64,000 nucleotides of DNA, taken from NCBI GenBank assembly GCA_947167635.1, contig CAMVIT010000007.1, forward strand, positions 7,357 through 71,356, in the 5' to 3' direction. Under the pieces are notes generated by a model. It saw nothing but the letters and a program-made list of their open reading frames with translations, was not told where the DNA came from and did not search any database. The DNA comes from F23-D06 sp947167635 (GTDB lineage Bacteria > Bacteroidota > Bacteroidia > Bacteroidales > WCHB1-69). Below, piece after piece: positions 42,230-51,723 of the stretch; within the stretch, counting starts at the first letter, position 1, and every line of letters begins with the position of its first letter. Made by a program: the position numbers and the translations under genes.

Positions 42230-45040
42230 CTATTTTTCTGGCTTCAAATCGACACGGGTGTAGTTATCGTAATTGAAGTACTTCTTCATGAAGTTGACGA
42301 GGTCTTTGTTGGTAACGGCATTCACCATATCGGCGTACTCGTTCACGGCATTCATGTCTTCGCCATACAACACTTTGTTTTGGATATAGCTGCGCCAGAA
42401 AGTGTTGGTTTGGATGTTCTTTTCGCGGGTGGAAATCAACTGCTTTTTCACCTTGGCGAGAGTCTTCTTGTCGGTGCCCTTTTTGCCCACAGTTTTGAGG
42501 ATGTCAAGGCAAACATCCGCCAGTTTGTCGGTCTTTTGGGGGCTGCAGCCCAGCATAATCATCAACGTGTAGGTGGGGGTGGGGAATTTCGAGGTAACCA
42601 TCTGGAGCATCGGGGAATAGACATCACCCATCTTCTCGCGGACAATCTCCAGCAGATATTGTTCCAGCACATCACCCAGCACGCTCACCGTGACATTGTT
42701 CTTGGCGTTATAGTCAAACGGCTGTTCAAAACAGAGACCCATCCAGCCTTGTTCCTCCTGACCGTAGTACTCAATATCTTTTTGGATACCTGTGAAATTG
42801 GGTTTGAAAACGCTGCCGTCAAAGTTCTCTCTTTTGTCAGAGGTCTTCATGGAGCCCAAATAGACACAGAGGAGTTCGTCCATCACCTTCTCGTCGAAGT
42901 TGCCCACAAAAACGAAGGTGAAGTCGGCGGGGTTGGCAAAGCGTTCCTTGTAAATCCGGACGGCTTTCTCAAAATCAACTTTCTTGAGATATTCGGGGGT
43001 CATCGTGAGTTGGTTCACCAGATAGGGGTCTTGCTGGGTGGCCTTGTCAAGGAGGGCAGCGATGAAACGGTACATAATATTGGCCTTGAGCATCTTGAGT
43101 CCCTCTTCCGTTTCGTTCAGCACCAGTTCGCAAGCGGTTTCATCCGCACGCGGGTTGGTGAAGAAGGCATTCAGGTACTGGAAGAAGAATTCGAGGTCTT
43201 TCGGGGTGGAGGAGCCGCCCAAGCTCTCGGTCATGGCACCGATGTCGGGTGTGACACCGGCCTGTTTGCTCTTGAGTTTTTTCACCAGGGAGTTGTAGTC
43301 AATCTCGGCGATACCGCTGCGGTCAATGATGTCGGCGGCGAAGTTGGCGGAAGGAAGATCCTCCACTTTGTAAAGACTCAAGCCTCCCTTGCTGATGGCC
43401 GTGAAGAGGATTTCATCGTTCTTGTAGTCGGTTTTCTTGAGGATAACCTCAATGCCGTTGGAAAGAGTGACCTTTTTGCCCTTGATGGCAGGAATTTCCT
43501 CGCGTTTGACGATGGAACCAGGTTTCAAGGTGCCTCTCTCCACAATTTCCTGTTCCTTGTAAGTGTCCACGTATGGCGTGACATCCTTCAGCTTCTCATT
43601 GGTGATAACTCTGAGGACCTCGTCTTTGGCAGGCACATTCACACCTTCTTTTTCGGGAGCCATCACGATAGCCACGAAATTCTCAGGTGTAATCCAGTCT
43701 TTGGCCAAATCATTGATTTCATTCACGTATATGCCATCAATGAGTTTCTTAGCAAGGTTATATTCACGCTTGGCGCCCGGGATGGGATCACCATGCAGGA
43801 AGTTGCTCACATATTCAGAAGCATAGCGGGAAGATTCCGTTTTGTCGGTCTCGTTGGCGGCACGCTCCATGCGCTCCAACAGGGCAACCTTGGCACGGTC
43901 GAGCTCAGTCTTGAGGAAACCGTATTTGAGCACGCGGTAGTCCTCTTTCATCAACACTTCAATAGATTCGAGGATTTTGTTCTCCTTGCTGGCAGCCTGG
44001 GAACCGTACATGTCGGTAAGGCCGATGAAGTCGGAATATCCCGTAGAGGCCTGAATGAAGGGGCATTGGGGATTTTGCGCCATTTCTTCCAAACGGGCGT
44101 CATACATCTCATTAAAGAGGTCGATAAGCAGTTGTTTGCGGTAATCACCCACGGTCTTGACGGCGAAGTGGGGGAACTTGCGGACGAGCATAATGGTGTT
44201 GCCGGCGGCCTCTTTGTCGGTGCAAACGGCAACGAGGGGCTCTTTGTTCTTGCCAATGGCATACTGCTCCTTCACACGCGGGTTCTGCACGGCCGGAATG
44301 TCGCTGAACAGGTTCTTGATTTTGGCTTCCACCTGATCCACGTCAATATCACCAACCACGATGACAGCCTGCAAATCAGGGCGGTACCAATCATTGTAAA
44401 AGTCTTTGATGACCTGGTAGTCGAAGTTCTGGATGATGTCAAGCAGTCCGATGGGCATACGGTCGGCATAACGGGAATCTTTCATCAGCACAGGCCAGTA
44501 CTCCTTGCGCATACGGTCGTCCGCGCCAAGTCCGAGACGGTACTCTTCGGTAATGACGCCTCTTTCGGCATCAATCTCCTTATGGTCATAGAGCAATCCA
44601 TGGGCCCAGCCGCGCAGGATTTGCAGGCCGAGGTCAAGATTCTTGGGATCATCGAGCGGCATGGGAATCATATAGACCGTCTCGTCAAAGGAGGTATAGG
44701 CGTTGAGGTCGGCACCGAACACCACACCGATGCTCTGCAGCTTGTCGATCATCGTATTGCCGGGCATCCCCTCGATACCGTTGAAGGCCATGTGCTCAGT
44801 GAAGTGTGCCAAGCCGCGCTGGTTGTCGTTCTCTTGATTGGAGCCGGCGTTCACGGCCAAGCGGAATTCCACTACCTTCTTGGGTTGGGCATTCTGACGG
44901 ATGTAATAGGTCATCCCGTTACTTAATTTACCGATGCGGACACGAGGATCGTTTTTCATCACTTCGTTCAGGTTCACATCCTGTCCGAAGACAAACGCCG
45001 CGGTAAGGACAAGGCTGAATAATAAGATAATTTTTTTCAT
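42230..45040 (-). CDS. M16 family metallopeptidase (pitrilysin type), periplasmic
   Basis: A 936-residue exported zinc peptidase. The signal peptide ends ..AAFVFGQ. The inverted zinc motif HFTEH is at 79-83 with the distal Glu in ERGVITEEY. The second half repeats the fold without the zinc site, as in pitrilysin-like chains. It should degrade peptides in the periplasm. It follows gldG by 32 bases with no promoter seen, so it may be in the gldF-gldG transcript; a direct link to gliding or T9SS is not shown. Confidence 0.92.
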   Translation of the reverse strand: MKKIILLFSLVLTAAFVFGQDVNLNEVMKNDPRVRIGKLSNGMTYYIRQNAQPKKVVEFRLAVNAGSNQENDNQRGLAHFTEHMAFNGIEGMPGNTMIDKLQSIGVVFGADLNAYTSFDETVYMIPMPLDDPKNLDLGLQILRGWAHGLLYDHKEIDAERGVITEEYRLGLGADDRMRKEYWPVLMKDSRYADRMPIGLLDIIQNFDYQVIKDFYNDWYRPDLQAVIVVGDIDVDQVEAKIKNLFSDIPAVQNPRVKEQYAIGKNKEPLVAVCTDKEAAGNTIMLVRKFPHFAVKTVGDYRKQLLIDLFNEMYDARLEEMAQNPQCPFIQASTGYSDFIGLTDMYGSQAASKENKILESIEVLMKEDYRVLKYGFLKTELDRAKVALLERMERAANETDKTESSRYASEYVSNFLHGDPIPGAKREYNLAKKLIDGIYVNEINDLAKDWITPENFVAIVMAPEKEGVNVPAKDEVLRVITNEKLKDVTPYVDTYKEQEIVERGTLKPGSIVKREEIPAIKGKKVTLSNGIEVILKKTDYKNDEILFTAISKGGLSLYKVEDLPSANFAADIIDRSGIAEIDYNSLVKKLKSKQAGVTPDIGAMTESLGGSSTPKDLEFFFQYLNAFFTNPRADETACELVLNETEEGLKMLKANIMYRFIAALLDKATQQDPYLVNQLTMTPEYLKKVDFEKAVRIYKERFANPADFTFVFVGNFDEKVMDELLCVYLGSMKTSDKRENFDGSVFKPNFTGIQKDIEYYGQEEQGWMGLCFEQPFDYNAKNNVTVSVLGDVLEQYLLEIVREKMGDVYSPMLQMVTSKFPTPTYTLMIMLGCSPQKTDKLADVCLDILKTVGKKGTDKKTLAKVKKQLISTREKNIQTNTFWRSYIQNKVLYGEDMNAVNEYADMVNAVTNKDLVNFMKKYFNYDNYTRVDLKPEK

Positions 45041-45072
45041 AAAAAGGGTTTTGATGATTGATGATTATATCT

Positions 45073-46845
45073 TTATGATTGTTTTTTCTTGGAAAAACGG
45101 ATTTTGCGCAGCACGATAAGCACAATACCCAGCAAGGTGATGATCAGCAACGGTATGCCGATGTTGAGGATGGCAAGCTTGACCTTCTTGCCACGGATCT
45201 TCTCCTGATTGAGGGAGCCGATCTTGAAATTCTTGGCACGCAGTTGCAACAAGTCATCGTCGTCGCAGAGGTAGTTGACGCAGTTGACGATGAATTGGGT
45301 GTTGTCAAAAATGGTACGGGTATAGATGTCGTAACCGGCAGGATAGGGCTGGTTACGTTTGCGGTCGAAAGGATTGCGGATAATATCGCCGTCCGCGACG
45401 AAAATCTGCCGCGTGGGCACGCTATGGTCTCGGTAGTCGAGCTGCTTGATGGTGTCGAACTCAATGGGCAGGATGCCTTTGAAGGCAGACTCGAAGGTGC
45501 CCTCCACGAGGACTGCAATCGGCAAGTTGTGGAAGGCAAACTCCTGCATGTTAGGCTTTGTGAGGGCAGCATGCAACGAGACAATGGAGGGCGCCGGCAC
45601 CAACTTGGAGCGCTCGGAGCTGAACATCAACGGTGTCTTGACAAGATTCTCCGACTTGCCCACCATGTCGATGGATCCGGCAAAGTCGGACTTCACCTCC
45701 TTTATATTGCGCACGATAGGATGGTCGCTGAAGTTGACGATGTCCAAGCTGTAGGGGAAAGCCATGAACTTGTACTGAGGCTTGTCGCCGAGCATACCGA
45801 CCTGCTGCGGTATGGGCAGGCAGCTGAGGTCTTGGATGAGGTTGGGGTTGAGGCGCACGCCGTAAGTGAAGAAGAGGTCGTTAATATACAGCGAGCGGGG
45901 TGTGGCAAAAAACTCGGCCGCGCTTTGCAAACTGTCGAGCGATGCCGTGGTGTTGTCCACAAGCCAGAGGATTTTGCCGCCGCGCATCACGAACTGATCG
46001 AGGATGTATTTGTCAAACTCCCGGAAGGGCTCTGTGGGTTGCGCAATGATAAGGACATCGTACTTGTTGTCACCCAGCTTGAGCGTCTGTTTGACGGAAT
46101 CCTCCACACTGATGTTGCGCAGGGCATTGATCTTGCCATCCAAGATGATGCGCGTCACGTTGTAGAAACGTTGCAGCTGCATGGCGGTCCAGCAAGTGTT
46201 GTAAAAGTCCAACTCACCGTGGCCTTCCACGTATGCCACCCGAGGCTTCTCCGTCTTCATCAAACGCCGGATGGGAGATACAAGGTTGTACTCCAGCTCC
46301 TGGATGGAATATTGCAGCCAGTCGGAGCCTGACGGGTCGGCCACCACCACCTGCGCGGGGTACTCGTGGCCCCGGTAGGAGACAATGGCGCCGGGAATCA
46401 CCATGTGGGTGGAGTACCCCGATGCATCCTCGCGGCTGATGGGGATGGGCTCCAGCCCTTTCTTGACGAACTCCGCCAGGATGTTTTTGACCTCCTCGCC
46501 AGTCTTGCCCTCCAACGGGTCAATGAACTCAAAATAGACGTTCTTGGAATAGCTGCGGAAGTCCTGAAGCATCTGCTCCACTTGTTTGGCGAACAGCTGA
46601 TAGTCGGCCGGCTGATCTTTACCCTTGAGATAAACGCGGAAATAGACCCTGTCCTCCAGATTTTTCAGCATCTCAATCGTCGAAGGTGACAAGGAGTGCC
46701 GTTTGTCTTTCGTCAAGTCGATGCGAAAGAACAGGAAGGAGGAGAGAATATTGACGACGACAAGAACTGCCACCGCCACAAGAAGCCCGATCAGGGTGTT
46801 TTTCTTGAATTGCTTGCTGCTTTTGCTGCCTGTGTTCTTTTTCAT
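45073..46845 (-). CDS. gldG: gliding motility-associated ABC transporter component GldG
   Basis: A 590-residue protein with one N-terminal membrane helix (LIGLLVAVAVLVVVNILSSFLFF), a large periplasmic part and a C-terminal helix (LAILNIGIPLLIITLLGIVL). Segments such as DLTKDKRHSLSPSTIEML, YVEGHGELDF and LWLVDNTTASLDS fit the GldG family. With GldF it forms an ABC exporter required for gliding in Flavobacterium. It starts 18 bases after the gldF stop. The ATPase partner GldA is not in the window. Such genes also occur in non-gliding Bacteroidota. Confidence 0.92.
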   Translation of the reverse strand: MKKNTGSKSSKQFKKNTLIGLLVAVAVLVVVNILSSFLFFRIDLTKDKRHSLSPSTIEMLKNLEDRVYFRVYLKGKDQPADYQLFAKQVEQMLQDFRSYSKNVYFEFIDPLEGKTGEEVKNILAEFVKKGLEPIPISREDASGYSTHMVIPGAIVSYRGHEYPAQVVVADPSGSDWLQYSIQELEYNLVSPIRRLMKTEKPRVAYVEGHGELDFYNTCWTAMQLQRFYNVTRIILDGKINALRNISVEDSVKQTLKLGDNKYDVLIIAQPTEPFREFDKYILDQFVMRGGKILWLVDNTTASLDSLQSAAEFFATPRSLYINDLFFTYGVRLNPNLIQDLSCLPIPQQVGMLGDKPQYKFMAFPYSLDIVNFSDHPIVRNIKEVKSDFAGSIDMVGKSENLVKTPLMFSSERSKLVPAPSIVSLHAALTKPNMQEFAFHNLPIAVLVEGTFESAFKGILPIEFDTIKQLDYRDHSVPTRQIFVADGDIIRNPFDRKRNQPYPAGYDIYTRTIFDNTQFIVNCVNYLCDDDDLLQLRAKNFKIGSLNQEKIRGKKVKLAILNIGIPLLIITLLGIVLIVLRKIRFSKKKQS

Positions 46846-46863
46846 AACTTCGCTCCTTTCTTT

Positions 46864-47595
46864 TTACCATTTACGTTTAAGTAGAACAATGCGTGTGCCG
46901 AAGAGAAAAACGAAAATGACACTGCAGAAATAGACGATGTCGCGGCTGTCGATGACACCCTTGCTGATGGAAGCGTAGTGGTGTTCGATACCGAGCGACT
47001 TGATATAGTAGCCAACAGCCCCAAGCGACTCGAACGAATAGATGAAGGCAAATCCGAAGGAGAGGATGAAGCAGAGCGGGGCGGCAATAATGAAAGCGAT
47101 GATCTGGTTGTTGGTCAATGCCGAGGAGAAGATGCCGACGGAGATATAGGTTGCGCCGAGCAGAAGCAGTCCCAAGTAGGACCCCCAGGTGCTTCCCATA
47201 TCCATGTTGCCCACAGGGTTGCCCAACAAGACCACAGAAACCACATAGACCAACGTGGGCAACAGGGCGATAGCAAGCAAGGTGAGGCAGGAAAGGAACT
47301 TGGCCCAGATGATTTGCATGTCCGTCAAGGGTTTTGTCAGCAACAAATCCATGGTGCCAGTACGACGTTCTTCAGCGAAGGAGCGCATGGTAATGGCGGG
47401 CACCAAAAAGAGGAAAAGGAACTGCGACAGGTTGAAAAGCCCGTGCAGGTCGGCCAATCCGGCCTCCATCACGTTGTCCACGTTGGGAAACACCCACAGG
47501 AACAGACCCGTGATGATGAGGAACACCCCTACAAACACATACCCTATGATTGAACTCAGAAAGGACTTTATCTCCTTGATATACAAAATTAACAT
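46864..47595 (-). CDS. gldF: gliding motility-associated ABC transporter permease GldF
   Basis: A 243-residue ABC-2 type permease with six membrane helices. It opens with YIKEIKSFLSSIIGYVFVGVF and has RSFAEERRTGTMDLLLTKPLT, the cytoplasmic motif of this group. The ATG at 47595 was chosen because the promoter box at 47615-47622 lies between it and the alternative at 47625. gldF and gldG are adjacent, as in other Bacteroidota. Confidence 0.92.
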   Translation of the reverse strand: MLILYIKEIKSFLSSIIGYVFVGVFLIITGLFLWVFPNVDNVMEAGLADLHGLFNLSQFLFLFLVPAITMRSFAEERRTGTMDLLLTKPLTDMQIIWAKFLSCLTLLAIALLPTLVYVVSVVLLGNPVGNMDMGSTWGSYLGLLLLGATYISVGIFSSALTNNQIIAFIIAAPLCFILSFGFAFIYSFESLGAVGYYIKSLGIEHHYASISKGVIDSRDIVYFCSVIFVFLFGTRIVLLKRKW

Positions 47596-47614
47596 CGTCT
47601 CTATAATTAGGGCG

Positions 47615-47622
47615 CAAAAGTA
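47615..47622 (-). promoter_or_regulatory. -7 box of the gldF-gldG operon
   Basis: TACTTTTG on the minus strand, 19 bases before the ATG at 47595. Confidence 0.6.
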
Positions 47623-47700
47623 CATAAATTATGAATACACACGGACAAATGAAATTGTGGGGACGCCGCGTGCAACGTCCCCACAATTTCAGAGGGAAAA

Positions 47701-49761
47701 CTACTGTTTTCCGGATTCCGTCAAGCCGTCCCTTTCCAACAGTGCGTCAAGCTTGGGTGCGCGGCCGCGGAAGTCGGTGAACATCTCCATGGCCGGTTTG
47801 GAACCGCCTTTTGAGAGGATGGTTTCCAAATAGCGGTCGGCCACTTCGCGGTTCATCACGCCCTTCTCCTTAAAAAGCGAAAAGGCATCCGCCTCCAGCA
47901 TCTCGGCCCATTTGTAGCCATAGTATCCAGCGGCGTACCCGCCAGAGAAGATATGGTTGAAGGCCGTACACATGCAGGCTTCGGGGTGAATGGGCAATGA
48001 GGCGAGCGGTGCAAAGACGCGCTGCTCCTCGGCACGCACATCCATGTCTGCGCCAAATTCCGCAGTGTGCCAGTTCATGTCAAGATAGCCGAAGCAGAGC
48101 TGCCGCGCCGAGGCATAACCCGCCATGTACTGGCGCATCTTTTTAAGCTGCTCTATATACGGCATGGGAATCAGCTCGCCCGTCTGATGGTGGCGAGCAA
48201 ATGTTTCAAGAAACTCATGCTCCACAGCCCAATTCTCGTTCAACTGCGAGGGCAGCTCGACAAAGTCATGCTGTGAATTGGTGCAGGAGAGCGAAGCGTA
48301 GCGCACATCGGAAAGCATGCCGTTGAGTGCATGCCCGAACTCGTGCAGGAAAGTGGTTACCTCATCGAAGGAGAGCAACGAGGGCCTCTTTGTTGTGGAG
48401 GGGGTGAAATTCATCACCAAGCTCACCAACGGGCGCACATCGTGTCCCGCCACATCGACCCACTGCTCACGGAAAGTGGTCATCCACGCCCCGCTGCGTT
48501 TGGTGGCACGCGGGTGGAAATCCAAATAGAGCACCGACATGAAACGCTCGCCGTGATACACTTCATAGACCTTCACATCCTTATGATAGACGCTGATGTC
48601 GGTGACCGCAACGAAGTGCAAATTGTACAGATGGGTGGCCAAAGAGAAGACCCCCTCGATCACATTCTCCAACTTGAAATAGGGCTTGAGGGTTTCTGCA
48701 CTGAGGTTGAAAAGTGCATCTTTCTGTTTCTCTGAATAATATTGGAAATCCCACGGTTGCAATTCACCCTCGAAGCCCAAAGCGTGGGCATAGTCGTTCA
48801 GGGCGGCCACCTCCCGATGGGCGGCGGGAACGGAGTACTTTTTCAACTCGTCGAGCAATTTATAGACCTCTTCTGCATTTTGGGCCATGCGGTTGTGCAG
48901 CACATATTGCGCATAGTTTTCGTAACCAAGCAGATGGGCAATCTGCCGCCGACAAGCGAGAATTTGGCGGATGTTGTCGCAGTTGTCGTAAGGACCGCCG
49001 TGGGCAATACAGCAGGAGTGGTCGTACATCTCCTTGCGCAAGGCGCGGTCGTCGGCGTATGTGAGCACGGCGCGGCGACTGGGGAAGGAGAGGTCGAACA
49101 GGTAGCCTTCCTGTCCTTTGTCACGAGCCTTCTGGGCGGCAATGTCCAGGTCGCCTTCAGGGATACCCTGCAGACGTGTCGTATCCTCGACGTGCAATTG
49201 CCAGGCGTTGGTGGCAGCCAAGGCGTTTTGTCCGAATTGCAGCGTGAGGTTGGAAAGCTTGACGGAAAGTTCCTGGAAGAGCGGCTTTTGGTCAGCGGGG
49301 AGGGTGGCGCCGTTGCTCTCAAAAGCATCGTATGTAAGCTTCAGCAACATACGTTCCTCGCCTGTCAACGTGGCAAGTTCACGGTCGTAAACCTCGCGTA
49401 CCCGCCCGAAAAGCGTGTCGTCCAGATAGAGTTCGTTGTAATGCCGGGTGACCATCGGCTGGATGGTGTTGGCCATCTCCTGCATCTCCGGAGTGGCGTC
49501 GCACTCGAGGATGTTGAAAAAGAGCCCGGTGGCGCGCCCCAACGCTTCACCGGCCCGGTCGAGGGCCGCGATGGTGTTTTCAAAGGTGGCGGGTGCCGGA
49601 TTGTTCTTGATCTGTTCCACCTCCTGCTTTGCCATCTCTATCACGGCGGTGAAGGCCGGCACATAGTGCTCCGGACGTATAAGATCGAAAGGAGGGGTTT
49701 GGTGCGGGGTGTCCCATGCCTGCAGGATGGGATTGGAAAGGATGGTATTCTGTGTTGTCAT
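47701..49761 (-). CDS. dcp: M3 family oligopeptidase (dipeptidyl carboxypeptidase type)
   Basis: A 686-residue zinc peptidase of normal M3 length without a signal peptide, so cytoplasmic. The site HEFGH lies at 473-477 with the later Glu in the ELPSQLNENWA block, and FDEVTTFLHEFGHALNGMLSDV matches Dcp/PrlC proteins. It removes dipeptides from peptide C-termini or trims oligopeptides; which of these it does cannot be told by eye. It follows ispF by nine bases and probably shares the porV-ispF transcript. Confidence 0.9.
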   Translation of the reverse strand: MTTQNTILSNPILQAWDTPHQTPPFDLIRPEHYVPAFTAVIEMAKQEVEQIKNNPAPATFENTIAALDRAGEALGRATGLFFNILECDATPEMQEMANTIQPMVTRHYNELYLDDTLFGRVREVYDRELATLTGEERMLLKLTYDAFESNGATLPADQKPLFQELSVKLSNLTLQFGQNALAATNAWQLHVEDTTRLQGIPEGDLDIAAQKARDKGQEGYLFDLSFPSRRAVLTYADDRALRKEMYDHSCCIAHGGPYDNCDNIRQILACRRQIAHLLGYENYAQYVLHNRMAQNAEEVYKLLDELKKYSVPAAHREVAALNDYAHALGFEGELQPWDFQYYSEKQKDALFNLSAETLKPYFKLENVIEGVFSLATHLYNLHFVAVTDISVYHKDVKVYEVYHGERFMSVLYLDFHPRATKRSGAWMTTFREQWVDVAGHDVRPLVSLVMNFTPSTTKRPSLLSFDEVTTFLHEFGHALNGMLSDVRYASLSCTNSQHDFVELPSQLNENWAVEHEFLETFARHHQTGELIPMPYIEQLKKMRQYMAGYASARQLCFGYLDMNWHTAEFGADMDVRAEEQRVFAPLASLPIHPEACMCTAFNHIFSGGYAAGYYGYKWAEMLEADAFSLFKEKGVMNREVADRYLETILSKGGSKPAMEMFTDFRGRAPKLDALLERDGLTESGKQ

Positions 49762-49770
49762 TATGGGAAA

Positions 49771-50253
49771 TTATTGTTCGATGGTGGCGACCACAACGGC
49801 GGCAATGCCTTCGCCCCGTCCGGTGAAACCCATGCCCTCGTTGGTCTTCGCCTTGATGGAGAAGTTGGCGGGGTCCAGATGGAGAAGCTTTGACAACGTG
49901 GCCGTCATCTCATCGGTATAAGGTTTCATCTTGGGATTCTCCAACACAAGCGTGCAGTCCACATTGTGGACCATCCACCCCTGCTGATACAGCAACTCCA
50001 CCACCTTGGAGAGCAGGCAAGTGCTGTCGATATTGGAGAACTGGCTGTCGTTGTCTGGGAAGTGGGTGCCGATGTCCTTGAGGGCGGCTGCCCCAAGCAG
50101 GGCGTCGCAAAGCGCGTGAATGAGCACGTCACCGTCGGAGTGGGCGGCTAACCCCAGCTCGTATGGGATGTGGACCCCACCGATGACGAGCGGACGGCCC
50201 GCCACGAACCGATGGGAGTCGTATCCAATGCCAACACGGAAATCCTTGCCCAT
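49771..50253 (-). CDS. ispF: 2-C-methyl-D-erythritol 2,4-cyclodiphosphate synthase
   Basis: A 160-residue enzyme of the methylerythritol phosphate isoprenoid pathway. Metal ligands are in GYDSHRF and the family block AHSDGDVLIHALCDALLGA, and the C-terminal KTNEGMGFTGRGEGI is diagnostic. It makes isopentenyl precursors, which also feed undecaprenyl carriers used for glycan assembly. The ATG at 50253 begins one base after the porV stop, so its translation is probably coupled to porV. Confidence 0.96.
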   Translation of the reverse strand: MGKDFRVGIGYDSHRFVAGRPLVIGGVHIPYELGLAAHSDGDVLIHALCDALLGAAALKDIGTHFPDNDSQFSNIDSTCLLSKVVELLYQQGWMVHNVDCTLVLENPKMKPYTDEMTATLSKLLHLDPANFSIKAKTNEGMGFTGRGEGIAAVVVATIEQ

Positions 50254-50254
50254 G

Positions 50255-51523
50255 CTAACGAAGACGACCTTGTTGCTTGATTTCTTCCTTGTTGAAAGAG
50301 GCGAAATCGAAAGAGAGGGTGAAGCGCAACGTGTTGGCAAGCGGGTGGTTCTGGCCGTTCGTGGTGAACAGATAGGCCACGTCAATGGTGAAAATATTGT
50401 ATCTTATGCCTGCACCCACCGTGAGGAACTGACGGTTGCCCTTGTATTTGTTCTCGTGAAAATACCCGGCCCTGACAAAGAAAAGGTCACGATAACTGTA
50501 TTCCGCGCCAATGGCCCATGCAATCTCAGCCATCTCCTCTCTGAACACACTGGCATTCTGACCATTATGTCCAATACCCGGTGCATCGTAAAAAGACTGG
50601 ATCATGCCTTGCGGCACGGAAACGTCGGGATTGCGGCCTGACAAAATAATCGGATTATTGTATTCATCGTACAAAATACGATTGTTAGAGTCCGTAGCAT
50701 AAACCGGGTTGGTGGGCACCAACAACTTGTTGGCTTCCGCTGTGATGGCAAGCTTGTTGTAGGTGTCAAAGCTCATTTCATAACCAAGACCGAGACGCAG
50801 GTTCGTGGGCAGGAAGTCACGACGCAACGTTCCAGAGGAGTACGACATCTTGTTTCCCATGTTGGAGATGCAAAGTCCAGCACGCAGCGTGCTGTTTTCC
50901 AAACCTTTGACATCAAAATCCTGTTCATAGAAAAAGGAAAGGTCAGCGGCACCTGCCAAACCCGCACTGGTCTCCTCACCGCTCACATATTGACCGGCCG
51001 TGAGATTGGAGTAGATAAACCTCGGTGTAAGCGCAATCGACAACTGGTTGATCAATTTGCGGGAATAGGTGAAATCTATAGCGAACTCGTTGGGATTCTG
51101 TACAGAAAGCAACTCGCCGTAGTCATCCGTAAACTGGATGTCACCCAAAGAAAAATAGCGGATTGAGAAACCGATGGCATCCATCTCCGTCATACGATAA
51201 TAACCGCTGAGATAGGCCAAATTGATGTCATTGACCAATTTTCGGAGCCACGGACTGTAGGACACGCTGATTCCGAAAGTGTTCTTGTTGAACACATACT
51301 TTGCAGGGTTGTAGGACTGGGAATTCACGTCTGGAGAGGTGGCACAACCCATGTCTCCCATGCCTCCCGCACGGGAATCGGGTGCTATGTTCAAAAACGG
51401 AACTGCCGTGGTAATGGTGTTTAATTCTTTGCCGTTAAGTTGGTTAGGATTGATAGTCTGGGCGTGGGCAACTGTAAGGGTGAAAAGTGTCGTCAGCACG
51501 AGGAAGGTCGCTTTCTTTTTCAT
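50255..51523 (-). CDS. porV: type IX secretion outer-membrane protein PorV
   Basis: A 422-residue outer-membrane barrel of the FadL/PorV (LptO) family. The signal peptide ends ..TVAHAQ, then TAVPFLNIAPDSRAGGMGDMG, the hallmark N-terminus. The family shuttles folded cargo from the SprA channel to the PorU sortase. It follows porU on the same strand with a 200-base gap that contains an inverted repeat, and precedes ispF. The cargo includes C-terminal-domain proteins such as those at 1-3425 and 19634-22612. Confidence 0.93.
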   Translation of the reverse strand: MKKKATFLVLTTLFTLTVAHAQTINPNQLNGKELNTITTAVPFLNIAPDSRAGGMGDMGCATSPDVNSQSYNPAKYVFNKNTFGISVSYSPWLRKLVNDINLAYLSGYYRMTEMDAIGFSIRYFSLGDIQFTDDYGELLSVQNPNEFAIDFTYSRKLINQLSIALTPRFIYSNLTAGQYVSGEETSAGLAGAADLSFFYEQDFDVKGLENSTLRAGLCISNMGNKMSYSSGTLRRDFLPTNLRLGLGYEMSFDTYNKLAITAEANKLLVPTNPVYATDSNNRILYDEYNNPIILSGRNPDVSVPQGMIQSFYDAPGIGHNGQNASVFREEMAEIAWAIGAEYSYRDLFFVRAGYFHENKYKGNRQFLTVGAGIRYNIFTIDVAYLFTTNGQNHPLANTLRFTLSFDFASFNKEEIKQQGRLR

Positions 51524-51636
51524 CGGGTCTTTCTTTTTTCTATATGATATGAACGTTTTTCTTTTTTCTCTAATGCGTTTTCAAACAATCATACGCGAAA
51601 GAGCATAACGCTACTTTCTCCACTTTATTTTTTTAG

Positions 51637-51674
51637 GGACAATTTTTTTTTGTTTTCGAAAAAAAAGATTGTCC
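51637..51674. repeat. inverted repeat between porU and porV
   Basis: GGACAAT plus a T-tract, a GTTTTCG loop, then an A-tract plus ATTGTCC. The stem can be about 16 base pairs. No T-run follows on the minus strand, so it is not a standard terminator; it may protect or attenuate the mRNA. Confidence 0.6.
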
Positions 51675-51723
51675 TGAGTGGCCAGAACTTTTTTTCCTTG
51701 AGTAGCCAACACCTGTGTTGACC

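Noticed and set aside
42380..44926. 848-residue plus-strand open frame
   Set aside because: It is antisense to the M16 peptidase, which has a signal peptide and an intact HxxEH site. Codon bias of the GC-rich minus-strand gene explains the long shadow.
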